Shown: in pieces, positions 9,821 to 19,553 of the stretch
How the letters are laid out: each line of letters begins with the position of its first letter
Position numbering within the stretch: the stretch's first letter is position 1
Source: Neptunomonas marina
GTDB lineage: Bacteria; Pseudomonadota; Gammaproteobacteria; Pseudomonadales; Balneatricaceae
Direction: 5' to 3'
Assembly: GCF_004005935.1 (NCBI RefSeq)
Contig: NZ_SACQ01000001.1
Coordinates: 310,001-374,000, forward strand
DNA length: 64,000 nt
Notes under the pieces: model-generated
Database searches by the model: none
Seen by the model: only the letters and a program-made list of their open reading frames with translations
What the model was told of the DNA's origin: nothing
Made by a program: the position numbers and the translations under genes

Positions 9821-11347
9821 ATGTGCGGTATCGTCGGCCTAGTGGCCAAATCCTATGTTAACCAGACTATTTTTGATGCGTTGACCGTACTTCAGCATCG
9901 TGGGCAGGACGCTGCTGGTATGGTGACGTGTGAAGGGAATCGTTTCTTCTTACGTAAGGACAACGGCTTAGTTAACGAAGTGTTTCGCACGCGTCATATG
10001 AAGCGCTTAACCGGAAACGTGGGTATCGGTCATGTGCGTTATCCGACCGCGGGCAGCTCCAGTGCAGCGGAAGCGCAACCTTTTTATGTTAACTCGCCTT
10101 ATGGTATTGCCCTAGCACATAACGGCAACCTAACGAATGCTGAAGATCTCGCAGATGAGATGTTCCGTGCTGACCTGCGCCACATTAATACAACATCTGA
10201 CTCTGAAGTGTTGCTCAACGTTTTCGCGCATGAGCTACAAGCGCAGGGCAAACTGAAGCCTGAGCCTGATGATATTTTTGCGGCTGTTTCTGCTGTACAC
10301 AAACGTGTTAAAGGTGGTTACGCGGTTGTAGCTGTGATCACAGGCTATGGCGTGCTCGCATTTCGAGATCCCAATGGTATTCGCCCGTTGGTATATGGCA
10401 CACGCTCTACGCCAGCAGGCGAGGAGTGCATGGTGGCATCTGAAAGCGTGGCGCTAGATATTTCCGGCTTTAGCCTAGTACGCGACATTGAACCGGGCGA
10501 AGCGATCTTCATCGATATGGAAGGTAACGTGTTCACGCGTCAGTGTGCTGAAAACACCAAGCTTGCGCCATGCTTGTTCGAGTATGTCTACTTGGCTCGC
10601 CCTGACTCCATCATTGATGATGTGAATGTTCATACAGCGCGCATGCAGATGGGTATCAAGCTGGCGGAAAAAGTCATGAAAGAGCGCCCTGAGCACGATA
10701 TCGATGTGATCATTCCGATTCCAGATACCAGCCGTACATCAGCGCTAGAGATGGCTAAACACCTGAACGTTACGTTCCGTGAAGGCTTTATCAAGAATCG
10801 CTATATTGGTCGTACTTTTATTATGCCGGGGCAGACCCAGCGTAAGAAATCCGTGCGCCGCAAACTCAATCCTATCGAGATGGAGTTTAAAGATAAGGTG
10901 GTCATGTTGGTCGATGATTCTATCGTGCGCGGCACAACATCTAAGCAGATCGTCCAAATGGCGCGTGATGCGGGTGCGCGCAAAGTGTACTTTGCGTCTG
11001 CTGCGCCACCAGTGCGCTATCCGAATGTATATGGTATTGATATGCCATCGCCAGAAGAGTTTATTGCTCATAATCGTACTGAAGACGAGATTGGTGAAGC
11101 GATTGGCGCGGATTGGATGCTCTATCAAGATCTTGAAGACCTGAAAGAAACGGTGAATAGCTGTGTGAATCACCGCTTTGCTGACTTTGACTCGTCAGTG
11201 TTCGATGGGTATTACGTAACTGGTGATATCGATGCGGATTACTTGGCGCGTCTAGACCAGAAACGTAATGATGCAGCCAAGCTAACGCCAGATTCAGCAG
11301 ATACGGAAGATGGCGCCCCCGCTGATCTCCACAACAAAATACAGTAA
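9821..11347 (+). CDS. purF: Amidophosphoribosyltransferase
   Basis: First committed enzyme of de novo purine synthesis, moving the glutamine amide to PRPP. The N-terminal nucleophile is Cys2 (MCGIVGL), with the glutamine-site blocks [11 protein letters not shown] and [10 protein letters not shown]. The C-terminal PRPP loop is [18 protein letters not shown]. 508 residues, similar to the E. coli enzyme. An AAACGTTT core at 9787-9794, in the gap after cvpA, resembles a PurR half-palindrome but is weak evidence. Confidence 0.97.
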   Translation: MCGIVGLVAKSYVNQTIFDALTVLQHRGQDAAGMVTCEGNRFFLRKDNGLVNEVFRTRHMKRLTGNVGIGHVRYPTAGSSSAAEAQPFYVNSPYGIALAHNGNLTNAEDLADEMFRADLRHINTTSDSEVLLNVFAHELQAQGKLKPEPDDIFAAVSAVHKRVKGGYAVVAVITGYGVLAFRDPNGIRPLVYGTRSTPAGEECMVASESVALDISGFSLVRDIEPGEAIFIDMEGNVFTRQCAENTKLAPCLFEYVYLARPDSIIDDVNVHTARMQMGIKLAEKVMKERPEHDIDVIIPIPDTSRTSALEMAKHLNVTFREGFIKNRYIGRTFIMPGQTQRKKSVRRKLNPIEMEFKDKVVMLVDDSIVRGTTSKQIVQMARDAGARKVYFASAAPPVRYPNVYGIDMPSPEEFIAHNRTEDEIGEAIGADWMLYQDLEDLKETVNSCVNHRFADFDSSVFDGYYVTGDIDADYLARLDQKRNDAAKLTPDSADTEDGAPADLHNKIQ

Positions 11348-11360
11348 GGCGGCATGGTTA

Positions 11361-12578
11361 ATGACAAAGCCTAATTTTGAACATCAAGAGCGGATTCAGT
11401 TCACGAGCGAGGATGCGGAGCTAGCAACCCTCGCTGTGCGTGCAGGGCAGTTACGCACGACAGAGGGTGAGCATAGCGATCCAATTTTTCCGACCTCGAG
11501 CTTTGTCTACTCAAGTGCAGCCGAAGCGGCTGCGCGTTTTGGCGGTGATGAGCCGGGCAATATCTATTCGCGTTTTACTAACCCGACAGTTAATGCTTTT
11601 GAGCGACGTATCGCAGCATTAGAAGGCGCTGAGCGTGCCGTTGCGACATCGTCTGGTATGGCTGCCATCTTGAGCATTGGCTTGTCGTTGCTTCAGCAGG
11701 GCGATCATGTTGTTTGCTCACGCAGTGTTTTCGGCTCAACAGTCTCTCTGTTTGAGAAGTACCTTAGTCGCGCGGGTATCGCGACAACGTTTGTTGATCC
11801 CAAAGACCTGAGTGCTTGGAAGGCTGCAATCCAGCCAAATACGCGTTTACTGTTCTTAGAAACACCATCTAATCCGCTGGCTGAACTGACAGATATCGAA
11901 GCGGTGGCCGAGCTTGCTCACAACCATGATGCGTTGCTCGCAGTGGACAACTGCTTTCTGACGCCTATTTTCCAGCAGCCGCTGGCATTAGGTGCTGATA
12001 TCGTAATCCACTCAGCCACCAAGTATTTAGATGGCCAAGGTCGTTGTGTTGGTGGTGTGTGCCTCGGCAGCGACAAGTTGATGGAAGAGGTGTTTGGGTT
12101 TATCCGCACCGGTGGTGCTTGTATGAGCCCCTTCAACGCATGGACATTCCAGAAGGGTCTGGAAACTCTCAAGATTCGTATGGAAGCCCACGCGAGCAAC
12201 GCGCTGGCGATGGCTAGTTGGTTAAAGGCGCAGCCTGGAATCGAAAAAGTTCACTATTCAGGTTTGGCAGACCACCCGCAGCACGCGCTTGCTAAGCGTC
12301 AGCAATCAGGGTTTGGTGGTGTGCTAGCGTTTGAAGTTGCCGGTGGGAAAGAGGCGGCTTGGCGCTTTATCGATGCGACAAAAATGGTGTCGATCACGGG
12401 CAATCTGGGCGATGTTAAAACAACCATCACGCATCCTGCGACAACAACTCATGGGCGTATGTCGGTTGAAGCACGTGCGCAAGCGGGCATTAAAGACAAT
12501 TTAATCCGTCTTTCCGTGGGTATCGAAGCGCTTGAAGATATCCAAGCCGATATGGCGCTGGGGCTAGCGGCGCTTTAG
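11361..12578 (+). CDS. metZ: O-succinylhomoserine sulfhydrylase
   Basis: PLP enzyme that probably makes homocysteine directly from O-succinylhomoserine and sulfide. Cys/Met-metabolism fold: YSRFTNPTVNAFERR, SSGMAAILS, LLAVDNCFLTP, the PLP lysine in HSATKYLDGQGR, and SVGIEALEDI at the C terminus. Assigned to MetZ rather than MetB by sequence style and by the purF-metZ order known from Pseudomonas. The ATG at 11361 gives 405 residues, 13 nt after purF; upstream in-frame starts lie inside purF. Confidence 0.92.
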   Translation: MTKPNFEHQERIQFTSEDAELATLAVRAGQLRTTEGEHSDPIFPTSSFVYSSAAEAAARFGGDEPGNIYSRFTNPTVNAFERRIAALEGAERAVATSSGMAAILSIGLSLLQQGDHVVCSRSVFGSTVSLFEKYLSRAGIATTFVDPKDLSAWKAAIQPNTRLLFLETPSNPLAELTDIEAVAELAHNHDALLAVDNCFLTPIFQQPLALGADIVIHSATKYLDGQGRCVGGVCLGSDKLMEEVFGFIRTGGACMSPFNAWTFQKGLETLKIRMEAHASNALAMASWLKAQPGIEKVHYSGLADHPQHALAKRQQSGFGGVLAFEVAGGKEAAWRFIDATKMVSITGNLGDVKTTITHPATTTHGRMSVEARAQAGIKDNLIRLSVGIEALEDIQADMALGLAAL

Positions 12579-12605
12579 TCCACGTTTTACTATCGAACTC
12601 AAGTT

Positions 12606-12642
12606 GGCCGGCTTATCTTAGATGAGCCGGTCGCTTTGTTTT
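12606..12642 (+). terminator. Intrinsic terminator after metZ
   Basis: About 10-bp stem CCGGCTTATC / GATGAGCCGG (one G-T pair, loop TTA) extended by a G-C pair, then CGCTTTGTTTTT. It ends the folC-metZ run. Confidence 0.82.
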
Positions 12643-12678
12643 TGGGCGTTCCAATAAGTAGTGGGAGTCTCTGTATTT

Positions 12679-13230
12679 ATGCGAGTTAAACAATTAGGTG
12701 AATCTGTTCTGCGGGAGACGGCGCTTGCCGTTACCCAAGATGAGTTATCGTCAGTCGAAATCAATGACGCTATCACCGAGATGCAAAACATCCTCGACGG
12801 TATTCAAGCGATCTCGCCAGAAAATGGGAACGCCATAGCAGCACCTCAAGTTGGATTGAGTAAGCGCCTTATTGTGTTACGCATTGAAGGGCAGTTTGTG
12901 ACTTTAGTGAACCCGGCTATCTCGTGGGCGTCTGAAGACACGATCGACTCTTATGAGGAGTGCTTCAGCTTCTATCAGTTGCGTGGTGTGGTTGAGCGAG
13001 CTGCACAGGTATGGGTGGATTACACCGATGTGGTAGGGCACCCGCAGCAGCTCAGATTATCTGGCGATGCTGCCGCACTCGCTCAGCATGAAATTGATCA
13101 TTTAGATGGCATCTTCTTTTTGGATAAAGTCGCGGATACAACGACAGTTGCATCGGTTGAGTCGGTATACGCGGCGAACCCTACTCGGTTAGCACAAGTA
13201 CGTGACATGATCGCTTATATGGTTGGCTAA
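12679..13230 (+). CDS. Peptide deformylase paralogue
   Basis: Metal-dependent hydrolase that removes the N-formyl group from nascent proteins. The metal site is intact: the Cys of EECFSF and the two His of QHEIDHLDG. Motif 1 reads GNAIAAPQVG, lacking the second Gly of the usual GxGxAAPQ, and motif 2 is EECFS instead of EGCLS, so this is a divergent, type II-like copy, not the fmt-linked housekeeping Def. The ATG at 12679 has GGGAG about 11 nt upstream; 183 residues. It stands alone between the metZ terminator and dusC. Confidence 0.85.
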   Translation: MRVKQLGESVLRETALAVTQDELSSVEINDAITEMQNILDGIQAISPENGNAIAAPQVGLSKRLIVLRIEGQFVTLVNPAISWASEDTIDSYEECFSFYQLRGVVERAAQVWVDYTDVVGHPQQLRLSGDAAALAQHEIDHLDGIFFLDKVADTTTVASVESVYAANPTRLAQVRDMIAYMVG

Positions 13231-13291
13231 TGCGGCCATGCGAGTGTCTTCACAGCTTCCCTCTGAACAGATCCAGTAAAGAGAGTTAATC

Positions 13292-14254
13292 GTGGACCAA
13301 GGTAAAATCATTCTGGCACCGATGGAAGGTGTGGTTGATTACACCATGCGTAAGCTTGTAACTGAGCTTGGCGGCGTTGACCTGTGCGTGACCGAATTTA
13401 TCCGCGTGACAGAGCAGTTGTTGCCGCGAAAAGAGTTTTTAAAGCACGCGCCGGAGCTTTACGAAGGTGGGCGGACATCCGCAGCGATTCCGGTAGCTGT
13501 GCAGTTGCTCGGCAGCGATCCTGAGGCACTTGCGATGAATGCGATTCGCGCTGCGCGGATGGGTGCTCCTAGCGTCGATCTCAATTTTGGCTGCCCTTCT
13601 AAAACGGTGAACAAGTCTCGCGGTGGGGCCGTACTGTTAGATGAGCCAAACTTGATTCATGATATTGTCAAAACCGTTCGCGCAGCGGTGCCCGATAAGG
13701 TGCCAGTCACTGCAAAGATGCGCTTAGGTAACAAAGACAAAACTCTGGCTTTTGAAAATGCGGTAGCTATCGAAGAGGCCGGTGCGAATGGGTTAGCTAT
13801 TCATGCGCGAACAAAAGTCGAAGGATACAAGCCACCGGCACACTGGGAGTGGATTGCACGTATTAAAGAGCAGGTGAACTTGCCCATTGTGGCAAATGGC
13901 GAAGTGTGGACCTGCGATGACTATCGGCGCTGTCGTGATATCAGCGGATGCGAGGATGTCATGATTGGTCGAGGTCTTATCGCCAGACCGGAACTCGGAC
14001 TGATGATTAAAGCGGATCGCATTGGCGAACAAGCCACCGCTGCGGCGTGGCACGAAGTACTCAAGCTGTTGCTGCGCTACTTTGATCATGTTGAGGCGAA
14101 GCTTCCAGCGCGTTATGTACACGGCCGTATCAAACAGTGGATCAATATGATGCGCCCACAGCGTGAGGAGGCTGAGGCGCTGTTTGCTGAGATCAAAGTG
14201 ATTAAAGATTTAACGTTACTACGCAACTATTTGGTTGAGCAGTTAGAGGCCTAG
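13292..14254 (+). CDS. dusC: tRNA-dihydrouridine(16) synthase DusC
   Basis: FMN enzyme that reduces uridine 16 in the tRNA D-loop. 320-residue TIM barrel with LAPMEGVVDYTMR at the N terminus, the catalytic Cys block NFGCPSKTVNKSRGG, HARTKVEGYKPPAHWEW and MIGRGLIARPELG. The length and these blocks fit DusC better than DusA or DusB. The start is GTG with GAGAG 6-10 nt upstream. Its stop shares the palindrome CTAG with the stop of the convergent pabB. Confidence 0.92.
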   Translation: MDQGKIILAPMEGVVDYTMRKLVTELGGVDLCVTEFIRVTEQLLPRKEFLKHAPELYEGGRTSAAIPVAVQLLGSDPEALAMNAIRAARMGAPSVDLNFGCPSKTVNKSRGGAVLLDEPNLIHDIVKTVRAAVPDKVPVTAKMRLGNKDKTLAFENAVAIEEAGANGLAIHARTKVEGYKPPAHWEWIARIKEQVNLPIVANGEVWTCDDYRRCRDISGCEDVMIGRGLIARPELGLMIKADRIGEQATAAAWHEVLKLLLRYFDHVEAKLPARYVHGRIKQWINMMRPQREEAEALFAEIKVIKDLTLLRNYLVEQLEA

Positions 14255-15624
14255 CGCTCGCTTAGGCCTTCCAGTGTTTTGAGCAAATTATTGACCTTAT
14301 CGTACGTCTCTTGATACTCGGCGTGTGAGTTGGAATCCGCAACGATTCCGCCCCCGCCCCAGCAATGGATGGTGTTGTTCTCGGCCAGCAAGGTGCGGAT
14401 CGTGATACTGGTATCCATCTCTCCTGACAAGCTGATATAGCCAATACTGCCGCAATAGATGGCGCGGCGATGGGGCTCTAGCTCGTCGATGATCTCCATG
14501 GCGCGAATTTTCGGCGCGCCTGTAATCGAGCCGCCTGGAAAGGCGCCTTCGAGCAAGGCAACAGGCGTTTTTCCCTCAGCTAACGTGCCCGTTACGGTAC
14601 TGACAAGATGATGGACATTACGGTAGCTCTCTACGGCAAATAACTTCGGCACTTTGACACTATTCAGCGCGCAGCTTTTACTGATGTCGTTGCGTAGTAG
14701 GTCGACAATCATGACATTCTCTGCGCGGTCTTTCTCGGCTGAGGTGAGATCGTCGATCATCGCTTGGTCTTGCTGTGGATCTGGATCGCGCGGCCGGGTG
14801 CCCTTAATCGGTTGAGTGATAACCTGTTGCTGTTTGTTGACGGTCAAGAAGCGCTCAGGTGACAGTGAAAGCACTGCTCCGTGTTCCGTATCAAAATATG
14901 CTGCGTAGTGGGTTGGTGCTTTTTCTCGCAGCGCTTTGTACGCCTCCCAAGGATCGCCCTCGAAACTTGCAGTATGGCGCTGAGCAAAGTTAACTTGATA
15001 ACAATCGCCCGCGCGGATGTATTCGTCAATTGCGGCAAGCTTCTGGTGGTACTCGGCCTCAGACACATTGCTTTTAAAGGGCTGGGTTAGAGTAAAAGCG
15101 TGCCGCTCGGTTGTCGTTGCCGTTGCCACTTGCTGCTTTAGCATCGCCACATCATTGGGTGATACAAGGTCGCTAACCAGTAGCCATGCTTGTGACGCCT
15201 CATGGTCAATCACAACAGACCAGCCGTACAACCCAATCTGCATCTCAGGAAGGAGGTTGTCGTCTAAGGCGTGGCTAGGCAACGATTCAACAGTGCGGCC
15301 AAGGTCATAACTGAAATGGCCGACAAATCCGGCGCCAAAGGGGAGTTCACCCAACGTATCCAAGGTCTGCTGTAGCTTTGTATAGCAGCGCTCTAACAGT
15401 TGAAAAGGTGGCTCATCCTGTTTCCAGTCGACCGGTAGGTTCACGCCACGCAGCTTACCGCGTGAATAGACTAGGGAAGCCATCGGGGCCGCAACGAGGA
15501 TATCAAAGCGGCCTCGCTCACTAGAAGGTTTGCCGCTATCGAGCAAGATGGCACCACCCAAGGGGCGAAGCCTCTCAAAATATTCGGTAGTCGTTACAGA
15601 GTAAGCGATCGAAAACTTGCGCAC
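14251..15624 (-). CDS. pabB: Aminodeoxychorismate synthase component I
   Basis: Makes 4-amino-4-deoxychorismate from chorismate with ammonia supplied by PabA, for folate. 457 residues. The chorismate-binding domain carries PIKGTRPRDPD, whose lysine is diagnostic of PabB against the PIAGT of TrpE, and PGGSITGAPKIRAMEII. The N-terminal anthranilate-synthase-like domain is present. Transcribed toward dusC and ending on a shared 4-bp stop palindrome with no terminator between them. Confidence 0.94.
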   Translation of the reverse strand: MRKFSIAYSVTTTEYFERLRPLGGAILLDSGKPSSERGRFDILVAAPMASLVYSRGKLRGVNLPVDWKQDEPPFQLLERCYTKLQQTLDTLGELPFGAGFVGHFSYDLGRTVESLPSHALDDNLLPEMQIGLYGWSVVIDHEASQAWLLVSDLVSPNDVAMLKQQVATATTTERHAFTLTQPFKSNVSEAEYHQKLAAIDEYIRAGDCYQVNFAQRHTASFEGDPWEAYKALREKAPTHYAAYFDTEHGAVLSLSPERFLTVNKQQQVITQPIKGTRPRDPDPQQDQAMIDDLTSAEKDRAENVMIVDLLRNDISKSCALNSVKVPKLFAVESYRNVHHLVSTVTGTLAEGKTPVALLEGAFPGGSITGAPKIRAMEIIDELEPHRRAIYCGSIGYISLSGEMDTSITIRTLLAENNTIHCWGGGGIVADSNSHAEYQETYDKVNNLLKTLEGLSER

Positions 15625-15713
15625 GTCACCTAAGACCTTTGATCTATAAAGAGGCGCATTTTACGCATCCTTGCGGCGTTAAGCGAGTCCAGACCTTTGC
15701 TCGTGAATCAACG

Positions 15714-15735
15714 TATAATAATGTGTCGACAATCT
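15714..15735 (+). promoter_or_regulatory. Promoter -10 and GntR-type operator of the hydrolase gene
   Basis: A consensus TATAAT at 15714-15719 is followed at 15724-15735 by TGTCGACAATCT, which is identical to 12 bases of the perfect palindrome in front of gntR (16731-16742). No good -35 was found. The shared site suggests control of the hydrolase by the same GntR protein. Confidence 0.6.
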
Positions 15736-15753
15736 AATAAGGAACTTCGATCC

Positions 15754-16629
15754 ATGAGGTCACGTTACACCGCAGAGAAGCGAACGCTTCGCTTGCCTGA
15801 TCAAGTCATTAGCTATCATCTCTACCGCCATCCAACGCAAACTAACGGCCAGCGCTTGGTTTTGCTGCATGGTGCGGGTGTGGCGGGTGTCGACACGTGG
15901 GGGGCGCTCATCAACTGCTTAGATCAATGGCAAGAGATTCTTGTGCCAGATCTGCGCGGGATGGGTGAGACGGTTTCACCAGACGGCGCTGAGGTGGCGT
16001 TTACGGCGGATACTTTGGTGGCTGACCTATCAGCGTTAGCCGATCATCTTAGTTGGTGGTCGTTTGATCTAGGCGGCTATTCGTTGGGAGGGATGGTTGC
16101 GATGCTATTCAAGCAACAGCGCTCGGACCGGGTGGCGAAGCAGTTTTTACTCGAGCCTGCACTGCTTGATAGACCGAGCTGGCAAGAGACGGTCACGCTA
16201 CGCCAACGATATGCCCAAACCGCGGAGCTGTTGCGTACCCCGAGCAGCCGAGAGGGCATTCGTAACTTCCTTGATACGATCTCTCCAAATCGCAAAACGG
16301 CGGCGCAAGCTGAGGAGCTGGCTATCTCGCGTTTAGCGCTGCGCCCTGAGGGTTTCGCCAACGCGCTTGATTGCGTATCGCAAGCGATTCACCACATCAA
16401 CAGAGAAGCGCTAGTCGCGGCTCAAGGAGATGTCAGTAGCTTTATTGGTGGGTTAAGTGTTGAGCCGATGCACCAATATCATCGTGATATAGCTGAAGGG
16501 TTGCCCAATTGGCACTACTTTTTGGTGCCGGGGACGGATCACTCTTTGCCATTTCAAAAGCCCCGACAGGTGGCAAAAGTGATGGACCAAGAGGTGCTTC
16601 GGTATCGTGAGGTGGCCAGCAAAAACTGA
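15754..16629 (+). CDS. Alpha/beta hydrolase
   Basis: Soluble alpha/beta-fold hydrolase of unknown substrate. The oxyanion-hole segment LLHGAGVAGVDTWG, the nucleophile elbow GGYSLGGM (Ser) and a C-terminal GTDHSLPF histidine are visible. The ATG at 15754, after AAGGAAC, gives 291 residues and places the start downstream of the operator; the longer TTG frame from 15697 would run through the promoter. It lies directly upstream of gntR-prpBC-acnD-prpF and has a matching operator, so a thioesterase- or ester-cleaving role linked to propionyl metabolism is possible but is inference. Confidence 0.82.
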   Translation: MRSRYTAEKRTLRLPDQVISYHLYRHPTQTNGQRLVLLHGAGVAGVDTWGALINCLDQWQEILVPDLRGMGETVSPDGAEVAFTADTLVADLSALADHLSWWSFDLGGYSLGGMVAMLFKQQRSDRVAKQFLLEPALLDRPSWQETVTLRQRYAQTAELLRTPSSREGIRNFLDTISPNRKTAAQAEELAISRLALRPEGFANALDCVSQAIHHINREALVAAQGDVSSFIGGLSVEPMHQYHRDIAEGLPNWHYFLVPGTDHSLPFQKPRQVAKVMDQEVLRYREVASKN

Positions 16630-16685
16630 TCCGTATATACCCTTAAACTTTTGTATAGTGTAGACAACTTTATACCTTTGCTTTG

Positions 16686-16714
16686 TTGACGCGCTATTTT
16701 ATCAGCTGTATGGT
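16686..16714 (+). promoter_or_regulatory. Promoter of the gntR-prp operon
   Basis: TTGACG at 16686-16691 and TATGGT at 16709-16714, separated by 17 bp. The perfect operator palindrome begins 10 bp downstream, over the expected transcription start. Confidence 0.7.
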
Positions 16715-16724
16715 TTGTTTAACT

Positions 16725-16744
16725 CAAGATTGTCGACAATCTTG
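16725..16744 (+). promoter_or_regulatory. Perfect 20-bp palindromic operator, probable GntR site
   Basis: CAAGATTGTCGACAATCTTG is a perfect inverted repeat lying between the -10 box and the gntR ATG. Its core TGTCGACA also occurs before the hydrolase, and a degenerate copy, TGTAGACAACTT, lies at 16659-16670. Position and symmetry fit steric repression by the FadR/VanR-type GntR protein encoded immediately downstream. Confidence 0.75.
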
Positions 16745-16763
16745 AAAGAGGTTCGTTAAGGTT

Positions 16764-17456
16764 ATGAGTGAAAGTCCAATAGAAAGCCGAACACTTGCAG
16801 ATAAGGTTTGTGAGCAAATTGTCACTGCCATCGTCGTTGGTGATATTCCGCCCGGCCAAAAGATCAGCGAGCCCGAATTGGCACGTACCTACGGCATTAG
16901 CCGGGGGCCGCTTCGCGAAGCGATGCGCCGCCTAGAGGGACTACGGTTGATTGAACGCAAACCCCATGTGGGCGCGCGTGTCGTCAAACTTAGTATCAAG
17001 GAACTCATCGAGATCTACCGAGTGCGTGAAGCACTTGAAGGCATGGCGTGTCGTATGGCTGCTGAGTTTATGACCGAGCAAGAGATCGATGCGTTACGCA
17101 CCTTGCTCGACGAGCATGAGCGCAGTGTCGAACAGTTGGATGGCCGCTCCTACTTCCAAAAAGAGGGCGATCTGGATTTTCACTACCGTATTGTTCAGGG
17201 CAGCAAGAACGAGAAGTTACTTGAGCTACTGGGCAGCGACCTTTATCACTTGGTACGCATGTACCGTTACCAATTTAGTGTTTCAAGTTCTCGGCCCAAG
17301 CGCGCACTTAAAGAGCATCGCCAGATTGTGGATGCGATCGAAGCTCGTGATCCTGAGCTAGCAGAGATGCTGATGCGTCGTCATATCAGTGCTGCAAGAA
17401 AGAACATTGAAGCGAAATTAGACGTAGCACCACACAGAGAGGGTAAACATGGCTAA
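16764..17456 (+). CDS. GntR-family regulator of the methylcitrate operon
   Basis: DNA-binding repressor, 230 residues. An N-terminal winged helix ([21 protein letters not shown] ... [16 protein letters not shown]) is followed by an all-helical FCD ligand domain (residues about 85-215), whose conserved Asp/His residues bind metal and carboxylate ligands in this subfamily. First gene of prpBC-acnD-prpF, overlapping prpB by 8 nt. In Pseudomonas the same position is held by a GntR repressor responding to 2-methylisocitrate, which fits here. No sigma-54 PrpR activator is present. Confidence 0.9.
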   Translation: MSESPIESRTLADKVCEQIVTAIVVGDIPPGQKISEPELARTYGISRGPLREAMRRLEGLRLIERKPHVGARVVKLSIKELIEIYRVREALEGMACRMAAEFMTEQEIDALRTLLDEHERSVEQLDGRSYFQKEGDLDFHYRIVQGSKNEKLLELLGSDLYHLVRMYRYQFSVSSSRPKRALKEHRQIVDAIEARDPELAEMLMRRHISAARKNIEAKLDVAPHREGKHG

Positions 17457-18339
17457 ATTGACTGCAGGCGGTCGTTTCCGCAAAGCGCTAGAAGAGACAA
17501 AACCACTTCAAATCGTTGGTACAACGAACGCTTATCACGCCATGATGGCGGAGCGTGTTGGCCATAAGGCTATCTACCTGTCTGGTGGTGGTGTCGCAAA
17601 CCACTCTTACGGTCTGCCGGATCTTGGCATGACATCAATGAATGACGTGCTAGCTGACGTTGCTCGCATCACAAGCGCTGTTGAAACGCCGCTTATCGTT
17701 GATATCGATACGGGTTGGGGTGGTGCGTTCAACATCGCTCGTACCGTTAAAGAGATGACGAAGTTCGGCGCAGCCGGCTGCCATATCGAAGATCAGGTCG
17801 CACAAAAGCGTTGTGGTCACCGTCCAAACAAAGAGATCGTCACGCTAGAAGAGATGGTTGATCGTGTGAAAGCAGCCGTTGACGCGAAAACAGATGATGA
17901 TTTCTTCATTATCGCCCGTACCGACGCATTCCAAATGGAAGGTCTTAACGCAGCAGTTGAGCGTGCGCAAGCGTGTCTTGAAGCGGGTGCTGATGGCATC
18001 TTTGCTGAAGCGGTTCACACGTTAGATGACTACAAAGCGTTCTCTAACGGTATCAACGGTGCACACCTATTGGCGAACATTACTGAGTTCGGTGCAACGC
18101 CATTGTTCAATAAAGAAGAGCTAGCAGAGAACGGCGCAACGATGGTGCTGTACCCGCTGTCTGCTTTCCGTGCAGCTAACCTAGCAGCGTTGAATGTATT
18201 TGAAGCGATTCTACGTGATGGTGATCAGAAAGCTGTTGTCGATACGATGCAAACACGTATGGATCTTTACGACTTCCTTAACTACCACGACTTTGAGCAA
18301 AAGCTAGATGCATTGTTTGCTGAAGGTAAGAACAAGTAG
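17449..18339 (+). CDS. prpB: 2-methylisocitrate lyase
   Basis: Last step of the 2-methylcitrate cycle: splits 2-methylisocitrate into pyruvate and succinate. 296-residue isocitrate-lyase-superfamily barrel. The active-site loop KRCGH is at residues 120-124, and DIDTGWGG and GCHIEDQV supply Mg2+ ligands. Starts inside the gntR end. Confidence 0.97.
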   Translation: MAKLTAGGRFRKALEETKPLQIVGTTNAYHAMMAERVGHKAIYLSGGGVANHSYGLPDLGMTSMNDVLADVARITSAVETPLIVDIDTGWGGAFNIARTVKEMTKFGAAGCHIEDQVAQKRCGHRPNKEIVTLEEMVDRVKAAVDAKTDDDFFIIARTDAFQMEGLNAAVERAQACLEAGADGIFAEAVHTLDDYKAFSNGINGAHLLANITEFGATPLFNKEELAENGATMVLYPLSAFRAANLAALNVFEAILRDGDQKAVVDTMQTRMDLYDFLNYHDFEQKLDALFAEGKNK

Positions 18340-18369
18340 TCGTTTCTCGTTAGTCAAATAATAAGTAAT

Positions 18370-18399
18370 GCAGGAGGTGAAAGCCTTCTGCAGCAGAAG
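18370..18399 (+). other. Two competing hairpins before prpC
   Basis: GCAGGAGG (18370-18377) can pair with CCTTCTGC (18384-18391; one G-U), or CTTCTG (18385-18390) with CAGAAG (18394-18399). The second abuts the strong AAGGAG ribosome site of prpC. Seen in sequence; a role in translation or mRNA processing is inference. Confidence 0.45.
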
Positions 18400-18413
18400 A
18401 AGGAGATAACAGT

Positions 18414-19544
18414 ATGGCAGAGCCAAAGAAACTAGGTGGCGCAGGTCTACGCGGACAATCAGCAGGTGAAACAGCGCTGTGTACGGTAGGTAAAACTGGC
18501 GCGGGTCTTACGTACCGCGGTTACGACATCAAAGAGCTGGCTGATAAGGCGCAGTTTGAAGAGGTGGCGTACCTTCTGCTTTACGGAAAACTACCTAACC
18601 AAGCAGAGTTGGATGCATACAAAGCGAAGCTGAAAGGTATGCGTGCACTGCCAGAGGCACTGAAAACCGTTCTTGAACAAATTCCAGCAGATGCGCACCC
18701 AATGGACGTGATGCGTACCGGCTGCTCAATGCTAGGTAACCTTGAGACTGAACAAGACTTCTCTGAGCAGAACGACCATATCGATCGCATGTTGGCGGTA
18801 TTCCCAGGCTTGATCAACTACTGGTACAACTTCAGCCACAAGGGTGTTCGTGTCAACGTTGAAACCGATGCTGACTCTATCGCAGAGCAGTTCTTATGGA
18901 CACTGCATGACAAAAAGCCAGAGCCTCTGCATGTTCAAGTAATGCACGCGTCTCTTATTCTTTACGCTGAGCACGAGTTTAACGCATCAACATTCACGGC
19001 GCGTGTTTGTGCATCTACGTTGTCTGATATCCACAGCTGTGTAACAGGCGCGATCGGTTCTCTTCGTGGTCCTTTGCACGGTGGTGCAAACGAAGCGGCG
19101 ATGGACATGATTGAGCAGTGGAAGTCTGCGGATGAAGCTGAAGAAGCGATCATGGGTATGTTGGCACGCAAAGACAAGATCATGGGCTTTGGTCATGCGA
19201 TCTACCGTGAGTCTGACCCACGTAACGCGATTATCAAAGAGTGGTCAGCAAAACTGTCTGAGCAGGTAGGTGATAAGCACCTATACGCCGTTTCTGAGCG
19301 TGTTGAAGCCGTTATGTGGCGCGAGAAGAAACTGTTCTGTAACGCTGACTTCTTCCACGCATCGGCATACAACTTCATGGGTATTCCAACGAAGTTGTTT
19401 ACGCCAATCTTCGTATGTTCACGCGTAGCTGGCTGGACCGCTCACGTCATGGAGCAGCGTGCGAATAACCGCATCATTCGTCCTTCTGCAGACTACACCG
19501 GCCCAGAAACGGCTGAGTGGGTTGATATCGCAGATCGCGCATAA
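18414..19544 (+). CDS. prpC: 2-methylcitrate synthase
   Basis: Condenses propionyl-CoA with oxaloacetate. 376 residues, the short citrate-synthase type. Catalytic His in GPLHGGANEAAM and in FGHAIYRESDPR, and the Asp in NADFFHASAYNFMGIP. The N-terminal GLRGQSAGETALCTVG is typical of PrpC rather than of housekeeping GltA. A strong AAGGAGAT site precedes the ATG. A terminator-like hairpin follows before acnD. Confidence 0.96.
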   Translation: MAEPKKLGGAGLRGQSAGETALCTVGKTGAGLTYRGYDIKELADKAQFEEVAYLLLYGKLPNQAELDAYKAKLKGMRALPEALKTVLEQIPADAHPMDVMRTGCSMLGNLETEQDFSEQNDHIDRMLAVFPGLINYWYNFSHKGVRVNVETDADSIAEQFLWTLHDKKPEPLHVQVMHASLILYAEHEFNASTFTARVCASTLSDIHSCVTGAIGSLRGPLHGGANEAAMDMIEQWKSADEAEEAIMGMLARKDKIMGFGHAIYRESDPRNAIIKEWSAKLSEQVGDKHLYAVSERVEAVMWREKKLFCNADFFHASAYNFMGIPTKLFTPIFVCSRVAGWTAHVMEQRANNRIIRPSADYTGPETAEWVDIADRA

Positions 19545-19553
19545 AACGTTTAC

